Shown here one piece after another: positions 1 to 11,590 of a stretch of 64,000 nt of DNA. Source of the DNA: Prorocentrum cordatum (lineage: Eukaryota > Sar > Dinophyceae > Prorocentrales > Prorocentraceae); NCBI GenBank assembly GCA_963575745.1, contig CAUYUJ010000170.1, positions 1 through 64,000 of the forward strand. The letters are read 5' to 3'. The translations under genes were made by a program, and so were the position numbers. Under the pieces are notes generated by a model. The model was not told the origin of the DNA and made no database searches. It saw nothing but the letters and a program-made list of their open reading frames with translations. Numbering within the stretch: position 1 is the first letter of the stretch; every line of letters starts with the position of its first letter.

Positions 1-121
1 TAATGAGACGATGATGGTGATGACGATGATGACGATGATGACGATGACGATGATGATGATGATGATGGTGATGATGGTGGTGGTGGTGATTATCGTGGTA
101 ATGATGACGTGTGGTGATGAC

Positions 122-185
<64 letters not shown>

Positions 186-505
186 GTGGTGGCGTTGGTG
201 GCGATAATGAAAACAGGGGCGTTCATGGCTATGGTACGTAACGAGGCGGAGGGAGCGCACGGGGAGGGGACGAGCACGGGGAAGATGATCATCATGAGTA
301 CCCTGATGGTAAGGGGCGGCCAAGGGAGGCAAGGGCGATACACCGATGATGACGATGATGATGGCAATGGTAATGATGATGATGCTGTTGATGATGATTA
401 TGATGAGGATGCTGATGATGATGATGACGATAATGATGATAATAATAATAATGATAATAATAATAATAATAATGATGATGATGATGATGATGATGGCAAT
501 CAGGA
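1..505. repeat. ATG/GAT trinucleotide microsatellite, two blocks
   Basis: Positions 1-210 and about 340-500 are nearly pure ATG/GAT with scattered GGT, GAC and AAT variants. The intervening 130 bases are non-repetitive and show no gene. Open frames here translate as poly-Met, poly-Asp or poly-Ile and are artefacts. Confidence 0.95.
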
Positions 506-1084
506 TGAAAAGGGGCAATGAGGATGAAAAGGAGCAGGACGAGGACGATGTAGAAGTGTGTGACCTGATGATGCATACGTGCTGATGGTGACGGTGACGG
601 TGGTGATGACTGCGACAACGGCGATGATGATGCTACAGAAGAGACGGAGTTGTTCGGTGATGCTTGTGATGAGTACTACGAGGGATGGTCATGATACGTA
701 CCACCGATCATCACGAAGATCCTCATTATCACCACCATCGCAATCATCATCGTATCCATCACAATACAATTTCATGGTTTGCAGCAAGACGCAATGATAG
801 AACGCAGCTGCAACTTTTTTTTTGCACCGGGGCTTGGTTTATCTGGGATTCCCGTAGAGAAGAATGCCCCCCCAACATGCGTGTATGCAGCTTGATGAAG
901 AAGGCGAAGCTGCATACAAACAACTTCGGGGCGGAATGCAATCGATACTGAACAGCACCTTTGACTTGTCATCGTCCGTCCGTACGCCCTGCGTGAGTGA
1001 CGCTACGCTTCCCGAGTACCATTTCACAAACAGTGCTTGCGCTTTGCGCTTAGGGGTTCGCACTTTTGTTCTCAAGGACTGGCC
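506..1084. other. Stretch with no recognisable gene
   Basis: Degenerate GAT/ATC remnants continue to about 770. The remainder is unique sequence with a short T run near 812. I see no domain, splice-bounded exon or structured element. Confidence 0.5.
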
Positions 1085-1280
1085 CGTGTCTTCGGTCTGG
1101 CAGCTATGTTGCCGCCGTCGCCGCCCCATCGCCGCCTCGTCGCCCCCCGTCGTCTGGGCCTGTCGGTCGGTCTGGCAGCTCTGTTGCCGCCGTCGCCGCC
1201 CCGTCGCCCCCCGTGTGTAGGTCAAGCAAACATGCTGCCGCCGTCGCCGCCCCGTCGCCACCTCGTCGCCGCCTTACACT
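1085..1280. repeat. GCCGTCGCC-rich minisatellite
   Basis: Three imperfect copies of a CTGGCAGC...TTGCCGCCGTCGCC module with blocks of GCCGCC/GTCGCC between them. Frames in both strands stay open only because the repeat is GC-rich. Confidence 0.8.
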
Positions 1281-1319
1281 GCACAACACAGATTGCGCCG
1301 ACTATATAGTCCCAGGAAT

Positions 1320-1505
1320 ACTGTACCAAATACACTGCACCACATACGCCGCCCCACAGAAATTGCATCACATAAATTGCACCACATGGGTTGCACCACG
1401 CACGTTGCACCAACTCGATTACACCACGCAGGTTGCACCACATAGATTGCACGACATATGCGGCACCACATACGCAGCACCACGTAGATTGCACCACATA
1501 AATTC
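1320..1505. repeat. 12-bp TTGCACCACRTA minisatellite
   Basis: About fourteen tandem 12-bp units of consensus TTGCACCACRTA. The same unit recurs in this window at 3120-3182 and, in the opposite orientation, at 60080-60430 and 62380-62530, so it is a dispersed family. Confidence 0.9.
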
Positions 1506-1689
1506 TCCATTTCCCAATTAATAGAGTCTACCCCCCGGGGATTATCCGGTCCATTTTTTCGTATAGCACTTTATAGATGGTTCTGCCCCATGGCCCATCC
1601 GAAATATGAGCTCGCACCATCCGACGGGGGCTGTCATCCCCCCCCAGCCATCCTCAGCCAACATGCTATGCGAGCGCATTCGTTTATCA

Positions 1690-2345
1690 AAAAACATGAG
1701 TTTTTAAACATCCCATGCAACAGAAGAAACGAAGGACATACGCACGCGTGATCGAGCGCGCTTGCCGAGATACTTCAAACACCCTAGGTTTCGCAAGGAT
1801 TTCGAAATCAAATGTCCGAACAACACATAAAGCATACGGTTTCGCAACACCGATTTTCAAAAACAACTTGCGCGCGCGATCTTGCGAATTCTTCACAAAA
1901 CCATCGGTTTTCCCGAAATTGCAAAACATGCTACGAAACGGGCTTCGCGCGCGCGCAAATCCATCGCGGGGACCCGTCGGAAAATACTGGACGAAGTGCA
2001 CGCGCGCGCATCGTCGCGCGCGCATGCCGGAATCCGTCGAAAACCTTCGGTGTCGTAGCGAATTCACAACCGATTGTCCAGAACACATATGAAAACACAT
2101 GGTTTCGCACCATCAGTTTTTTAATAAAAAAGCGTGCGTTCGCGCTCTTGCGAGTTCCTCAAACAAACCATAGGCTTCTCAGAATTTGGATGGAATTCTG
2201 CCAAACGCGACTTTGGCACCGCACGCCGACATCATTCGCGCGCTCTTGCGCGCGTGCTGGGGGGGCACGATCCGTGTCAAATAACACCACGCAGGCCACT
2301 TTCGCACGTCGGCCGCGCGCGCATGCCGAACTCTTCCCAAAACCT
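1690..2345. repeat. Degenerate tandem repeat with CGCGCG runs
   Basis: Several imperfect modules share an ACCATCGGTTTTC-like segment, a GCGAATTC or GCGAGTTCC segment and short alternating CG runs. The unit length is irregular, roughly 120-170 bp. It resembles the CG-linked monomers at 33-44 kb in architecture but not clearly in sequence. Confidence 0.5.
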
Positions 2346-3119
2346 TCCTCGCCGACGCGGGGACGCCGTCATCGTCGTCGGCGTGATCAGCATCGGCGCC
2401 CGCACTGGCCGCGCCGTCGTCGCTGTCAGCATCGCCACCAGCATCGCTACTATCATCATCCTGTCTACCGTTGTCGGCGATGCCATGATGCCGCGCCCGC
2501 CCAAGTCGCCGACTCGCACTGAAGTGCCCGCTGGGGTGTGCCCAGCGGTCAGCGCCACCGCGGCCGCGTCGGTCGCGCCAAACCAGCTGGCAGCTGCGCG
2601 CGCGTGTTGAGTTGGCCCGGCCGCAAAGATGGACCAGCCAACGCCAAGCATGCATCGCAATCGCCACCGCATGGGTTTTGCAAACCAAGTTGCGGGTGGG
2701 TGGGTGTGAGGTCTGCAAGAACATGGGATGTGTCAACTCGTTTGTTAAAATAAATTGCTCCGCGTAGAATTCACAACGGTTGCGCTGTGGGGCGCATGCA
2801 GCGTGGTGGAGACGACACAAGAACAACCGGCCCCCAAGTACTTGTCCGCGAATTCGTTCGAGAGGTACACGCCTGGATCAACGTGACCACAGGCAGCATG
2901 ACCCCCTCCCAACAGGCGGCGGCACTGCAGCGCGGTCTGGGAGGCCTCGCACGGACCATAGCCGTGAGAGTACCCCCCTCAGTCATCAACGTTGGCGTTA
3001 ATATTGGCGGCTGCCACACTGATGGCGTCATCTATCTCATGTTCCTCCTCAGTACGAAGTTTGAGAACTTAAAGGAGGAATGCCAACACAATCCGGGAAC
3101 GGCTCTCATTGATTTTTGC
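2346..3119. other. No recognisable gene; contains part of a dispersed repeat
   Basis: Mostly unique GC-rich sequence. Positions about 2668-2715, a GGTTTTGCAAACC-like start followed by GTGGGTGGGTG, match the reverse complement of about 62575-62622. Both places lie next to TTGCACCAC-type repeats, so the two belong to one dispersed composite repeat. Confidence 0.5.
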
Positions 3120-3182
3120 GTCCATGCACCACGTAAATTCCTGCACCTGGTTGCTCCACGTACATTGCACCACATCGATTTC
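3120..3182. repeat. Short TTGCACCACRTA block
   Basis: About five degraded units of the 12-bp family, including GCACCACGTA, GCTCCACGTA and GCACCACAT. Confidence 0.7.
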
Positions 3183-4639
3183 TAGAAACACTCCGTTTAA
3201 GGTACACGCTGGCCAACATTCTAATGATTCGAAATTCTACGAACAGGAAAACTAGCTATCCGCCGACCCCCGCTGGTCGGGGGTGCAAAGGCGTGTGAGA
3301 TGGTTGACTGCTTCCCTCCCCCGCTCCCCCTTCCCCACCCAGGGTCCAAAATCGAGTGTCGAGGGTGCGGGGGGGAAGCGGGCACGAGCTCCTCAACGCT
3401 CCATCCAAACTCAGTACCGGTCGCCTCCGAGACGCCCAAGATGCTTTCCAAGACGGCGCAAGCCCAGCTCGCCGAAAGATGACCCCAAGAGGACCCCCTC
3501 GAGGGTCGCAAGAGTTAACAAATCATTGATTATGCGAGTATGGTTTGACTGGTTTCGTGTTCTCGCATGTTCGGGCGTGCGGGCGTCAGCAAAGAAGCAA
3601 CAAACGGCGCAACGGGCCGCAAATAGGGCAGCAAATAGGGCCTGGAGGCAGCCCAAAAAGCCGCAAGACGGCGCAATCTACCTCCAAGACGACATCAACA
3701 ACCCTCAAGAGGCCCCGAGCAAGGCCCAGGAGCGGCCCAAGAGGGGGAACCCGAGAGGACCACAGGATGCCTCCCCCGCAAGATGACCCCCAAGACCCCC
3801 GCCATGATCCGAAGAGGCCCTCGAACAAAAAAACCATAGGGACCCCCTAGCCACACAGGGCGTTTGGAGAAGCTCCACAGGGCCGCCCCCTAGGTCTCCA
3901 AAAGGCACCGAAGAAACCCTGCAACAGACACGGAAGAGGAGGAGGAGGAGGAGGAGGAGGAGGAGGAGGAGCAGGAGGACGAATCACAGTCAGCTAGGCG
4001 GGAAGTGGCATAACGACACACGTACACACGCACACGGAGCCGGACTCCGCTCGTGTCCCCTTTCTGGGGGCCCGGCGGAACGGCGCAGGCCTCCTGCTCC
4101 GTGCGGGTGCCATTGATGTGCCCAACGGTTCCCATGCTGACGCTGCCGTATGCTGGGCCATGCTATGATCAGCGCTGCTACGATGCATTGCGCTGTGATC
4201 TGGTGATGGGCTACGCTGTGCACTGTCACGGCTGATACTGCTGCGTCGTGTCATACTATGGTATGCTGCGATGCGACTTCACATTGGCCAGTGCGAGTGT
4301 CATATCACGTTGTGCTAGTGGGTGTTGGGACATGCTACGCTGCACCACGATACTTCGATGGCAATGCTACCATGTGTTGCAGCATGCTTGGGTAGTGCTA
4401 GACTGTTCGATTATGTGGGACACCCCGCTGTAACACACTCTGCCTTATTGTGTTATGCCGTAACATGCTAAACATGAGGTGCTTTGTTATACCGTGACCC
4501 ACTTCACTGAGTAATGGCTTGGTCGAAGCACGAAACCTCAGCGCGACCCAACGTATGAGGTCGAACATCTTACACTACCGTTTCGGAAAGCACCCCTGAG
4601 CAACGCAAGATAATCCCATACAACGAATTGCTTGGTTGC
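3183..4639. other. No recognisable gene; GGA tract and AAGAGGCCCC motifs
   Basis: Holds scattered AAGAGGCCCC/CAAGAGG decamers (3600-3800), a GGA tract at 3938-3975, and a degenerate TGCTACGATGC-type sequence at 4130-4420. No domain or exon is recognisable on either strand. Confidence 0.5.
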
Positions 4640-5110
4640 TTCGCGTTGTTTGGCATTCCTTAGTATTGACTGTGCGTTGCCTGCCATCGCTTGGAGTTGC
4701 TCGGCATTGCTCGGCATTGCGTTGCACGCATTGGCATTGCTCAACATTGTTCAGCATGCCTTGGCATTGCTTGGGATTGTTTGGCACTGTTTGATGTTAA
4801 TTTGCGTTGTTTGACTCTGCTGGGCGCTGATTGTCATGGATTGGTATTCGCTTCGCGTTGCTTGGCACCGCTTGGAGTTGCTCGGTATTGCTTGGCATTG
4901 CTTGTCCTTGCTTTGCGTTGCTTTGCATTGCTTGGCATTGCTCGGTATTGCTTGGCATTGCTTGACGTTGCTTGGCACTGCTCGGCGCTGCGTGGCATTC
5001 ATCAGTGTTGCTGGGCATTGTTTGGCATTGGTTGGCATTGCTTAGCGTTGCACGGTATTGCTTGGCGTTGCTCGGCAGTGTTTGGCTTTGGCTTTGCGCT
5101 GCGTGGCAAC
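4640..5110. repeat. 10-bp CTTGGCATTG minisatellite
   Basis: More than forty tandem units of consensus CTTGGCATTG with frequent CTCGGCATTG, CTTGACGTTG and CTTTGCGTTG variants. The period is strictly 10 bp for long stretches (for example 4941-5000), so the frame shifts with each unit. It cannot be a simple coding repeat. Confidence 0.9.
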
Positions 5111-5359
5111 CCCGAGAATCGCCGGGGGACCCCATGCTAAGCAAGGCCAAGCAATTCCAAGCCATGCCGAACAACCCCGAGCAACCCTGGGCAAGCAACT
5201 GGGCGACGCCAGACCGCACCTCTGACGAAAGGCGTCGCACCTACTGGCTTCCTTCACTAACACATGAAATCCCATTCGGTAAGCCTGATACTGAAAAAAA
5301 CGCTGCCAACCAATGCATATCGAACGTCGTGATGTTCTTACGACGTCGGATCTGGGGGT

Positions 5360-5765
5360 TCTCCTCCTCCTCCTCCTCCTCCTCCTCCTCCTCCTCCTCC
5401 TCCTCCTGCTGCTCCTTCTCTTCCTCCTTCTCCTGCTCCTCCTCCCCCTCCTCCTCCTCCTCTTACCTCCTACCTCCTCCTCCGCCTCCCGCCTCCGCCT
5501 CCGCCTCCGCCCCTCCTCCTTCTCCTCGTCTCCTCCTTCATCCTCGTCCTCCTCTTCCTCCTCCTCCTCCTCCCTCCTCCCTCTCCTCCTCCTCCTCCCT
5601 CCTTCTCCCATCCTCCCTCTCCTGCTCCTACCTGCTCCTCCTGCTCCTCCTGCTCCTCCTGCTCCTGCTCCTGCTCCAGCTCCTCCTCCTCCTCCTCCTC
5701 CTCCTCCTCCTCCTCCTCCTCCTCCTCCTCCTCCTCCTCCTCCTCCTCCTCCTCCTCCTCCCCCC
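5360..5765. repeat. CTC trinucleotide microsatellite
   Basis: About 400 bp of CTC/CCT with TGC and CCC interruptions. The final 100 bp are pure. The poly-Ser/Pro/Leu and poly-Arg/Glu/Gly frames crossing it are artefacts. Confidence 0.95.
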
Positions 5766-5904
5766 ACTCGACCTGAGAACTCTACTGGGGGAGTGTTCAT
5801 TCAAACCTTCGTGCGCATCCAGCATCCACCAATGGCGACAAGCGCGCCCTCAAAGGCCTAGAAAGACAGATGATCGTCATGGATGTCCCATCCACTGTTT
5901 TCCT

Positions 5905-6190
5905 CCCTCTCTCCCCCTCCTCCTCCTCCTCCTCCTCCTCCTCCTCCTCCTCCTCCTCGTCCTCGTCCTCCTCCTCTTCACTCCATCTCCTTCTCCTGCA
6001 GCTCAAGAACCCTGACATCTGACGTCGTGCATTCTTCGCAATGTGGCTCCCCAGAGGTCTGGGCATCTCCACGGGGGCCAGTTTTGATCCAGAACTTTGA
6101 ATAGAGCCTTCTGGTCTCCAAGGGCCTCCTCCTCCTCCTCACCCTCTTTCTCCCCCTCCCTCTCCTCCTCGTTCTTGCCTCCCTCGTCCT
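5905..6190. repeat. CTC microsatellite, two blocks
   Basis: CTC runs at 5918-5995 and a degraded CT-rich block at 6125-6185, with about 130 bp of unique sequence between them. Confidence 0.85.
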
Positions 6191-6194
6191 ACCT

Positions 6195-6610
6195 TTCCTG
6201 CCGTGGGGTTGCGAACTGCGCGACCGTCGCCACATGCGTGAGCTCCTGGAAGGTCCAGCGGGGTGGGTAGTCACGCCTGGGGGGATGCGATCTGCGCAAC
6301 AGTCGCCCTGTTCGTGGGCTCCTGGGAGGTCCAGCGGAATGGGTATTCACACAGACCCCTGCGAGACCTCGCGGCTCCCTGGGGGGCTACGAATTGTGCA
6401 AATGTCGCCACTTGCGTGGGCTCCAGGGAGGTCCAGCGGAATGGGCAGTCACGAAAACTCTCGCGGCTCCCTGGGGTAAACGTCGCCACTTTCACGCTCC
6501 TGGGGGTCCAGCGGGGTGAGTCGTCATGCACACCCCTGCGAGACATCGCGGCTCCCTGGGGGGCTGCTTCCAGCAGGGTGAGCAGTCACGCAGACCCCTG
6601 CGAGACCTCC
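6195..6610. repeat. Degenerate about 105-bp tandem array (copy 1)
   Basis: Four to five units share GGGGCTGCGA..TGCGCAA, CGTCGCCAC, GTGGGCTCCTGG and GAGGTCCAGCGG segments. Spacing ranges from about 75 to 105 bp. The array is paralogous to 60560-61290. Both arrays are followed by a GCCTCGCGTG...GTCTCGGGT flank (6820-6860 and 61377-61411), so the whole block was duplicated. Confidence 0.8.
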
Positions 6611-7189
6611 GGAACCCAGACTAGACCTCGGCGTTTCTCCGCCTCCCCCCCTCCACGTCTGTCCCCCATTCTGCGTTCGTTGTCATCCTTGTCGTCGCCG
6701 TCCCGTTCATCATCTAAGCTGCGCAGGTGTGCGACGCGCGTGGCCCGACATCGTTTGGCGAAGCAGTTCGGAGTGCTGCTTATTTCGCAACGTGCTCTTT
6801 TGTGTGGAGCGTTCATATGAACAGTCGCCTCGCGTGAAGGAGCTGGGTACGTCTCGGGTTCGGATGCATTTGCTTGACTGTCCCCAAGCCTTGCGCCCCC
6901 CCCCAACCCCCACCCAAGAATTGGAAAATTCATGAATGCCCCACCCTCGTGGTTTCTTCGCGACGCGAAAATTTCAACAGGACGGCCACTAATCGAATCG
7001 ATAAGTCGGCTTAGCGATCGAAATGGAACGGGTCGGTGGACATCGGAAGCCAAGTCGGGAGAAATCGAATCGGCAGAAATCGGCGGGCCAGTAAGGCCCC
7101 CCTTGGAGAACGAAGTCCACATCGGAATCGATCGACACTGGACCGAACCGAGTCGGCGGAATCGAAATGAGCCCCGTGTCAGCGAATCG
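6611..7189. other. No recognisable gene
   Basis: Unique sequence containing the conserved flank of the 105-bp array (6820-6860) and a stretch with repeated AATCGG words (6985-7190). No exon or domain is seen. Confidence 0.45.
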
Positions 7190-7310
7190 GGAGAGCGGGC
7201 GATGCTCCAGAGGGAACCCGTCGATGTCGCACTCCATCGCCTCCCCGTCCAGCTCGTCCGCGCCTGCGGCGGCGCTCGGGGAGGGCGGCCACGCTCGCCA
7301 GCGGTGCTGA
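7190..7310 (-). CDS. Exon-like island, function unknown
   Basis: On the minus strand this stretch reads through SPSAAAGADELDGEAMEC then DIDGFPLEHR with strongly GC-ending codons, which is typical of dinoflagellate exons. The acidic DELDGE..DIDG pattern resembles low-complexity linkers found in splicing-factor-type proteins, but no domain can be named. The open frame extends to about 6989-7366, but its outer parts look non-coding. No start codon or convincing splice sites were fixed. It may be an orphan exon, a pseudogene fragment or chance. Confidence 0.25.
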
Positions 7311-7369
7311 GGGAAGATGGCCCCATACCACCACCGCCGAGCACCCAAAGGCGGCGAGAAGGACAAGCA

Positions 7370-7425
7370 TATCTATATATATACATATATATATATACAC
7401 GCATCGAGAGAGAGAGAGAGACACA
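7370..7425. repeat. TA and GA dinucleotide tracts
   Basis: A TATA-type tract at 7372-7398 followed by GA repeats at 7405-7423. A further GA run occurs at 7550-7567. A CA run lies near 8013-8043. Confidence 0.85.
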
Positions 7426-7429
7426 CAAG

Positions 7430-8440
7430 CGTTTGCAAACATAGTAATTAACGAGAGGGAGAGGGAGGAAGGTGGGGACAAAGACGAGGAGAGGAGGCCG
7501 AGAGGTACGCGGAGACGAAGGAAGAGATGAGGCTGAGACTGGAAGAGGTAAAGAGAGAGAGAGAGAGATGAATACATACAGAAAGACTACGAGTAATACA
7601 CATTAACTACTGGAGTCACGCCGCGCCTCTGGCGCTGAGGTGTTAGTAGTCGGGCGCATTCGCAACGGCCGTTCCAAGGAGAAAAGCACTGATGACCAAT
7701 CTGAAAGAGGCCACCGGAAAAAATACTTCACGAGTCGAAAAAGAGATCACAAATAAGGAACGCTTGGGAAAGCCACGCTGGTAGCCATTTGGAGCTGTCT
7801 TGGGCTCTAGACGACAAGTCTCTGCTCTACGCTGTCTTGGGCTACATAGCCTCTGCCCGACGACCTTGTGGAATCCGTGGATAAGGAAGACGGGCCCCTG
7901 TGCCAGCAGGCGTTCAAGGAGGGGCATGTCTCACCCTTGGCTGTAAGAGCAGTGAAGACCTCACGGGAAGAACCCAAGGGATAAGCGTTCGCTCGCACGT
8001 GGACGGGTTTCACAACACACACACACACGCACACAAACACACACCTTGAGACGCCTCGCGCCTTCCTAGCGAAGAGTAAAAGGGCTCTTGGAACCGTTGC
8101 CCATAAACCTTAAAGTGTCTCCATGCTCCCTCCAGAGCCCATTGGCTTGGCCTCTTGAATTCCTTGCAGCGTTCCCCGGGTTCTCTTCGGACCGTCGCTT
8201 GTGCCTATGAGGCTGCTTCTTATGGCCCCTTAGTACGCTCCTGGAGCCTCTGGAGGGCCTGCTGGCCAGCCCTCCCAAGCCTGACCCCAACACGATTCCG
8301 TCGCGAGACCCCCTCTAGATCTAACGACAATGACAACCCAAAAGACAATCCCTGGAAAAAAACCTGAGGACCGCGCCGTCCTGCACACGTCGAACCTCAA
8401 GCGCATCGGCACCGCTGGATGCTGGACACCGCATCGGCAC
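7430..8440. other. No recognisable gene
   Basis: Purine-rich then unique sequence. I found no domain, structured RNA or TIR element in this kilobase. Confidence 0.5.
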
Positions 8441-8444
8441 CCCT

Positions 8445-8845
8445 GAGGCCATCTTGGGAACGTCTTCGGGGCCGGCGTGGGCTACCTTGAGCTCTGCGGG
8501 CCCTATTTGGGGTGTTCGGGGCCCTCTTGCCGCCTCTGAGGCTATCTTGGGAACGTCTTCGGGGCCGGCATGGGCTACCTTGAGCTCTGCGGGCCCTATT
8601 CGGGGTGTTTGGGGCCCTCTTGCCGCCTCGGAGGCCATCTTGGGAACGTATTCGGGGCCGGCATGGGCTAGCTTGAGCTCTTCGGGCCTCGGGGGGGTTG
8701 GGGCCCTCTTGCCGCCTCGGAGGCCATCTTGGGAACGTATTCGGGGCCGGCATGGGCTAGCTTGAGCTCTGCGGGCCCTGTTCGGGGTGCTCGGGGCCCT
8801 CTTGCCGCCTCGGGGGCCGCCTCGGGAGGCTTCTGGGGGCCCGGG
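8445..8845. repeat. 93-bp tandem array
   Basis: About four and a half units anchored by ATCTTGGGAACGT at about 8451, 8544, 8637 and 8726, giving periods of 93, 93 and 89 bp. Each unit contains CGGGGCCGGC, GGGCTA(C/G)CTTGAGCTC and CTTGCCGCCTC. Because 93 is divisible by three, the frames stay open and give repeat ORFs. No function is inferred. Confidence 0.92.
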
Positions 8846-8877
8846 GAGAGAGAGCGGAGATGCCAAGACCGGGCGTG

Positions 8878-9625
8878 GGTCCCTCCCTCCCTCCCTCCCT
8901 CCCTCCTCCCTTCTTTCCCTCCCTCCCTCCCAAATTGCTCCAAAATCCCCTCCCTCCCTCACCGCCCCTCTCCCCTCCCTCACCTCCCCCTCCCTCCGTT
9001 CCACCCCCCATCCCCATCTCCTTCCTATCTCCCTCCCTCCCGCCCCGCACCCTCCCTCCCCTCCCTCTCGGCCCTCCCTCCCTCGCCTTCCTCCATTCCT
9101 CTCTTCCTCTCTCCCTCCCTCCATCCTCTCCTCAGTCCTCTCTTCCCTCCATCCCTCCCTCCACACTGTCTTCCCCTCCACCCCTCCCTCCCTTCTCCCT
9201 CCCTATCTCCCTCCCCTCCACCCCCTCCCACCCTTCTCTCCCTCCCTAAACCCAGCCTTCCCTCCCTTCCTCCCTTCCTTCCGGCCTCCTCCTATCCCTC
9301 CTCCAGTTCCCCTCCTCCTTCCCTCCTTTTCCCTTCTTTTCCTCCTCGTCCCTCCTCCTCCTCCTCCTCCTCCTCCTCCTCCTCTTCCTGCTCCTCCTCC
9401 GCCACCTCCTGTCTTCCACCCCCCTCCTCCTCCTCCTCCGCCTCCGCCTCCTCCTCCTCCTCCTCCTCCTCCCTTCCTCCTCCTCCTCCTCCTCCTCCCC
9501 CATGCCCCTCCCCCTCCTCCCCCTCCCCCTCTCCTCCTCATCCCCCTCCTCTTCCTCCTTCTTCTCCTCCTCCTCCTACTACTCCTCCTCCTTAGTCCTC
9601 ACTCCTCTCTCCTCACTCCTCACTG
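8878..9625. repeat. CCT/CTC pyrimidine tract
   Basis: 750 bp in which one strand is almost entirely pyrimidine. It starts as CCCTCCCTCCCT tetranucleotides and becomes CTCCTC trinucleotides after 9350. Poly-Pro/Ser/Leu frames are artefacts. Confidence 0.95.
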
Positions 9626-10165
9626 CTCCTCCGCCAATATGTTCTTCGATCCGCGGCCCCAGGTGCTCTGGTCACTTCCCCCGAAGCAGTCTTCCGCCGG
9701 GAGCCCGTCTTTGATGGGCCAGGGACCGACGACGGCCCCGGGGGCCAAGATGGAAGAGCAACTGCCAGTTGAAAGCTCAGATCGTCGGGGATCGGACGCC
9801 GCGGAACAAGCCGCAGCATCGTCGAGGCTCACCACCAGAACCCCAGACCCCATCCTCCCGCGGCGCTCCTCGAGCCCCTGTCGACCTGCGAGCGGCCCAG
9901 GAAGCCCGAACTGGGCGAGAACGCCCAGTTCGAAACAAAATTGCAGCGCTCGGGTCTCACAGGGAGGGTGGGGGGCAACCCTGAGCGGTTCCCAGATCTC
10001 CGACGTCGTCACCTTTTCACAACGCCAGCCCTGGGAGGCTTACGGTCGGACCGAGGCATAAGATCGAGGTCGGCTCGGGGAGGGTACCCTGATGTGTTTC
10101 GTGCTTGTTGGGTGTTCTTGTGCATCCTGGGGGAGGACACACTCGAGAACTCTCGAAGGCCTCAT
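9626..10165. other. No recognisable gene
   Basis: Unique GC-rich sequence between two microsatellites. No domain or exon is recognised. Confidence 0.5.
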
Positions 10166-10167
10166 GT

Positions 10168-10490
10168 TTTTGACATTGTTGTTGATGATGATGATGCTGC
10201 TGATGATGATGATGACGATAATGATGGTGATGACGATGATTGTGATGATGATGGCGATGATGACGATGATGATGATTATGCTGTTGATGACGAGGCTGAT
10301 GGTAATGATGATGATGCTGCTGATGACGATGATGATGAATATGATCTTCATGATGGTGAGTATGAGTATGATGCTGATGACGAGGATTATGGTGAGGATG
10401 ATGATAATACTGCTGCTGCTGATGACAATGATGATGCTGATGCTGATGCTGCTGATGATGATGCTCATGTTGATGATGATGTTGTTGGTG
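10168..10490. repeat. GAT trinucleotide microsatellite
   Basis: 320 bp of GATGAT with GCT, GGT and TAT variants. Confidence 0.95.
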
Positions 10491-10624
10491 TTGAACTCTC
10501 ATTTCTGACAAATAATTATTGTTGATCCCCCCACCGGCGCATACTGCTTTTTCAATCAAACTGTGCCCCTCGACGCTCGCACCTTGTTTCTTGACAGGGG
10601 AAATCTTGATGCTCAAACTGGGCC

Positions 10625-11160
10625 CCCGGCCCCCCGGATTACAACAACAACCGCTCCCGCTTGAGACTTCCTTACAATTTAGCCAGGACCGCCGCTCCCC
10701 CCCCCGAGATTCCTTCACATTTTATTCAGGAATCGCGCTCTCGCTTGGGACTTCCTTACCACTTATTCAGGAATCGCTCTCCCGGCGCCCTGGGGTCGCG
10801 CTCTCGCTGGAGACTTGCTTGCAATTTACTGAAGAATAGCGCCGTTGCCTTGGAATTTCTTGCAATTTGCTCAAGCGGCGCGCTCCCGACACCCAGGCAC
10901 CCAGGAGTCGCGCCCGTTGTGGCCCCATGTGCATGCCCTTCGTGGCCCCGCTGTCGCCGTTTGTGGCCCCCTCAGTCCTACGTGGCCCAGTTGCTACCCT
11001 CAGTGGCCCCATCGTTTCCTTCTGTGGCCCCGCATTATCTGCCCTTCGTGGCCCCCGCTTGTTCGCGCTCTTCGTGGCCCCATACGCATTCCCTTCATGT
11101 CCCCGCTGTCGCCCTTCGTGGCCTACTTCGTGTCCTTCGTGGCCCTGCTGTCGTTCTCTC
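10625..11160. repeat. Two adjacent minisatellites
   Basis: 10625-10880 holds about five units of roughly 50 bp built on CGCTCTCGCT..GACTTCCTTAC.ATTTA. 10885-11160 holds short degenerate units of roughly 20-28 bp built on CTTCGTGGCCCC and GCTGTCGCC. Confidence 0.75.
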
Positions 11161-11164
11161 TCGC

Positions 11165-11506
11165 TCTCGCTTTTGCTCGTCGTCGCCGTCGTCGTCGTCG
11201 TCGCCGTTGTCGTCGACGTCGTCGTCGTCGTCGCGGTCGGTCCCCTGTCCGTCCCTCTTGGGGTCGGGTCGACGGTCCGCGGCTGCCCCGCCGATCAGCG
11301 CTGCCGCTGGCCAGGCCGACGGTCCGCGGCCGCCCCGCCGCTTGCCGGGCCCCGGCCTGCAGGGAAGAAAGGAATACCCCCCAAAAGGGGTTCGATCGAA
11401 AACGAAGGGGGTGGGTTATCGAGGGTTTGGGAAGTGCGCGTTATTGGACACTCGAGCATGTAAGGGCGAACGGTCTTAAAATGAGTATTGTTGTTGTTGC
11501 TGTTGC

Positions 11507-11579
<73 letters not shown>

Positions 11580-11590
11580 ATTGTTATTGT
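11165..11590. repeat. GTC and GTT microsatellites with unique spacer
   Basis: CGTCGTCGTC at 11170-11240 and an almost pure GTT tract at 11488-11590. Between them are two copies of a GACGGTCCGCGGC segment (about 11270 and 11318). Confidence 0.9.

Noticed and set aside
8787-10061. 424-codon proline-rich plus-strand ORF
   Set aside because: Encoded almost wholly by a CCT/CTC tract, with alternative frames equally open.
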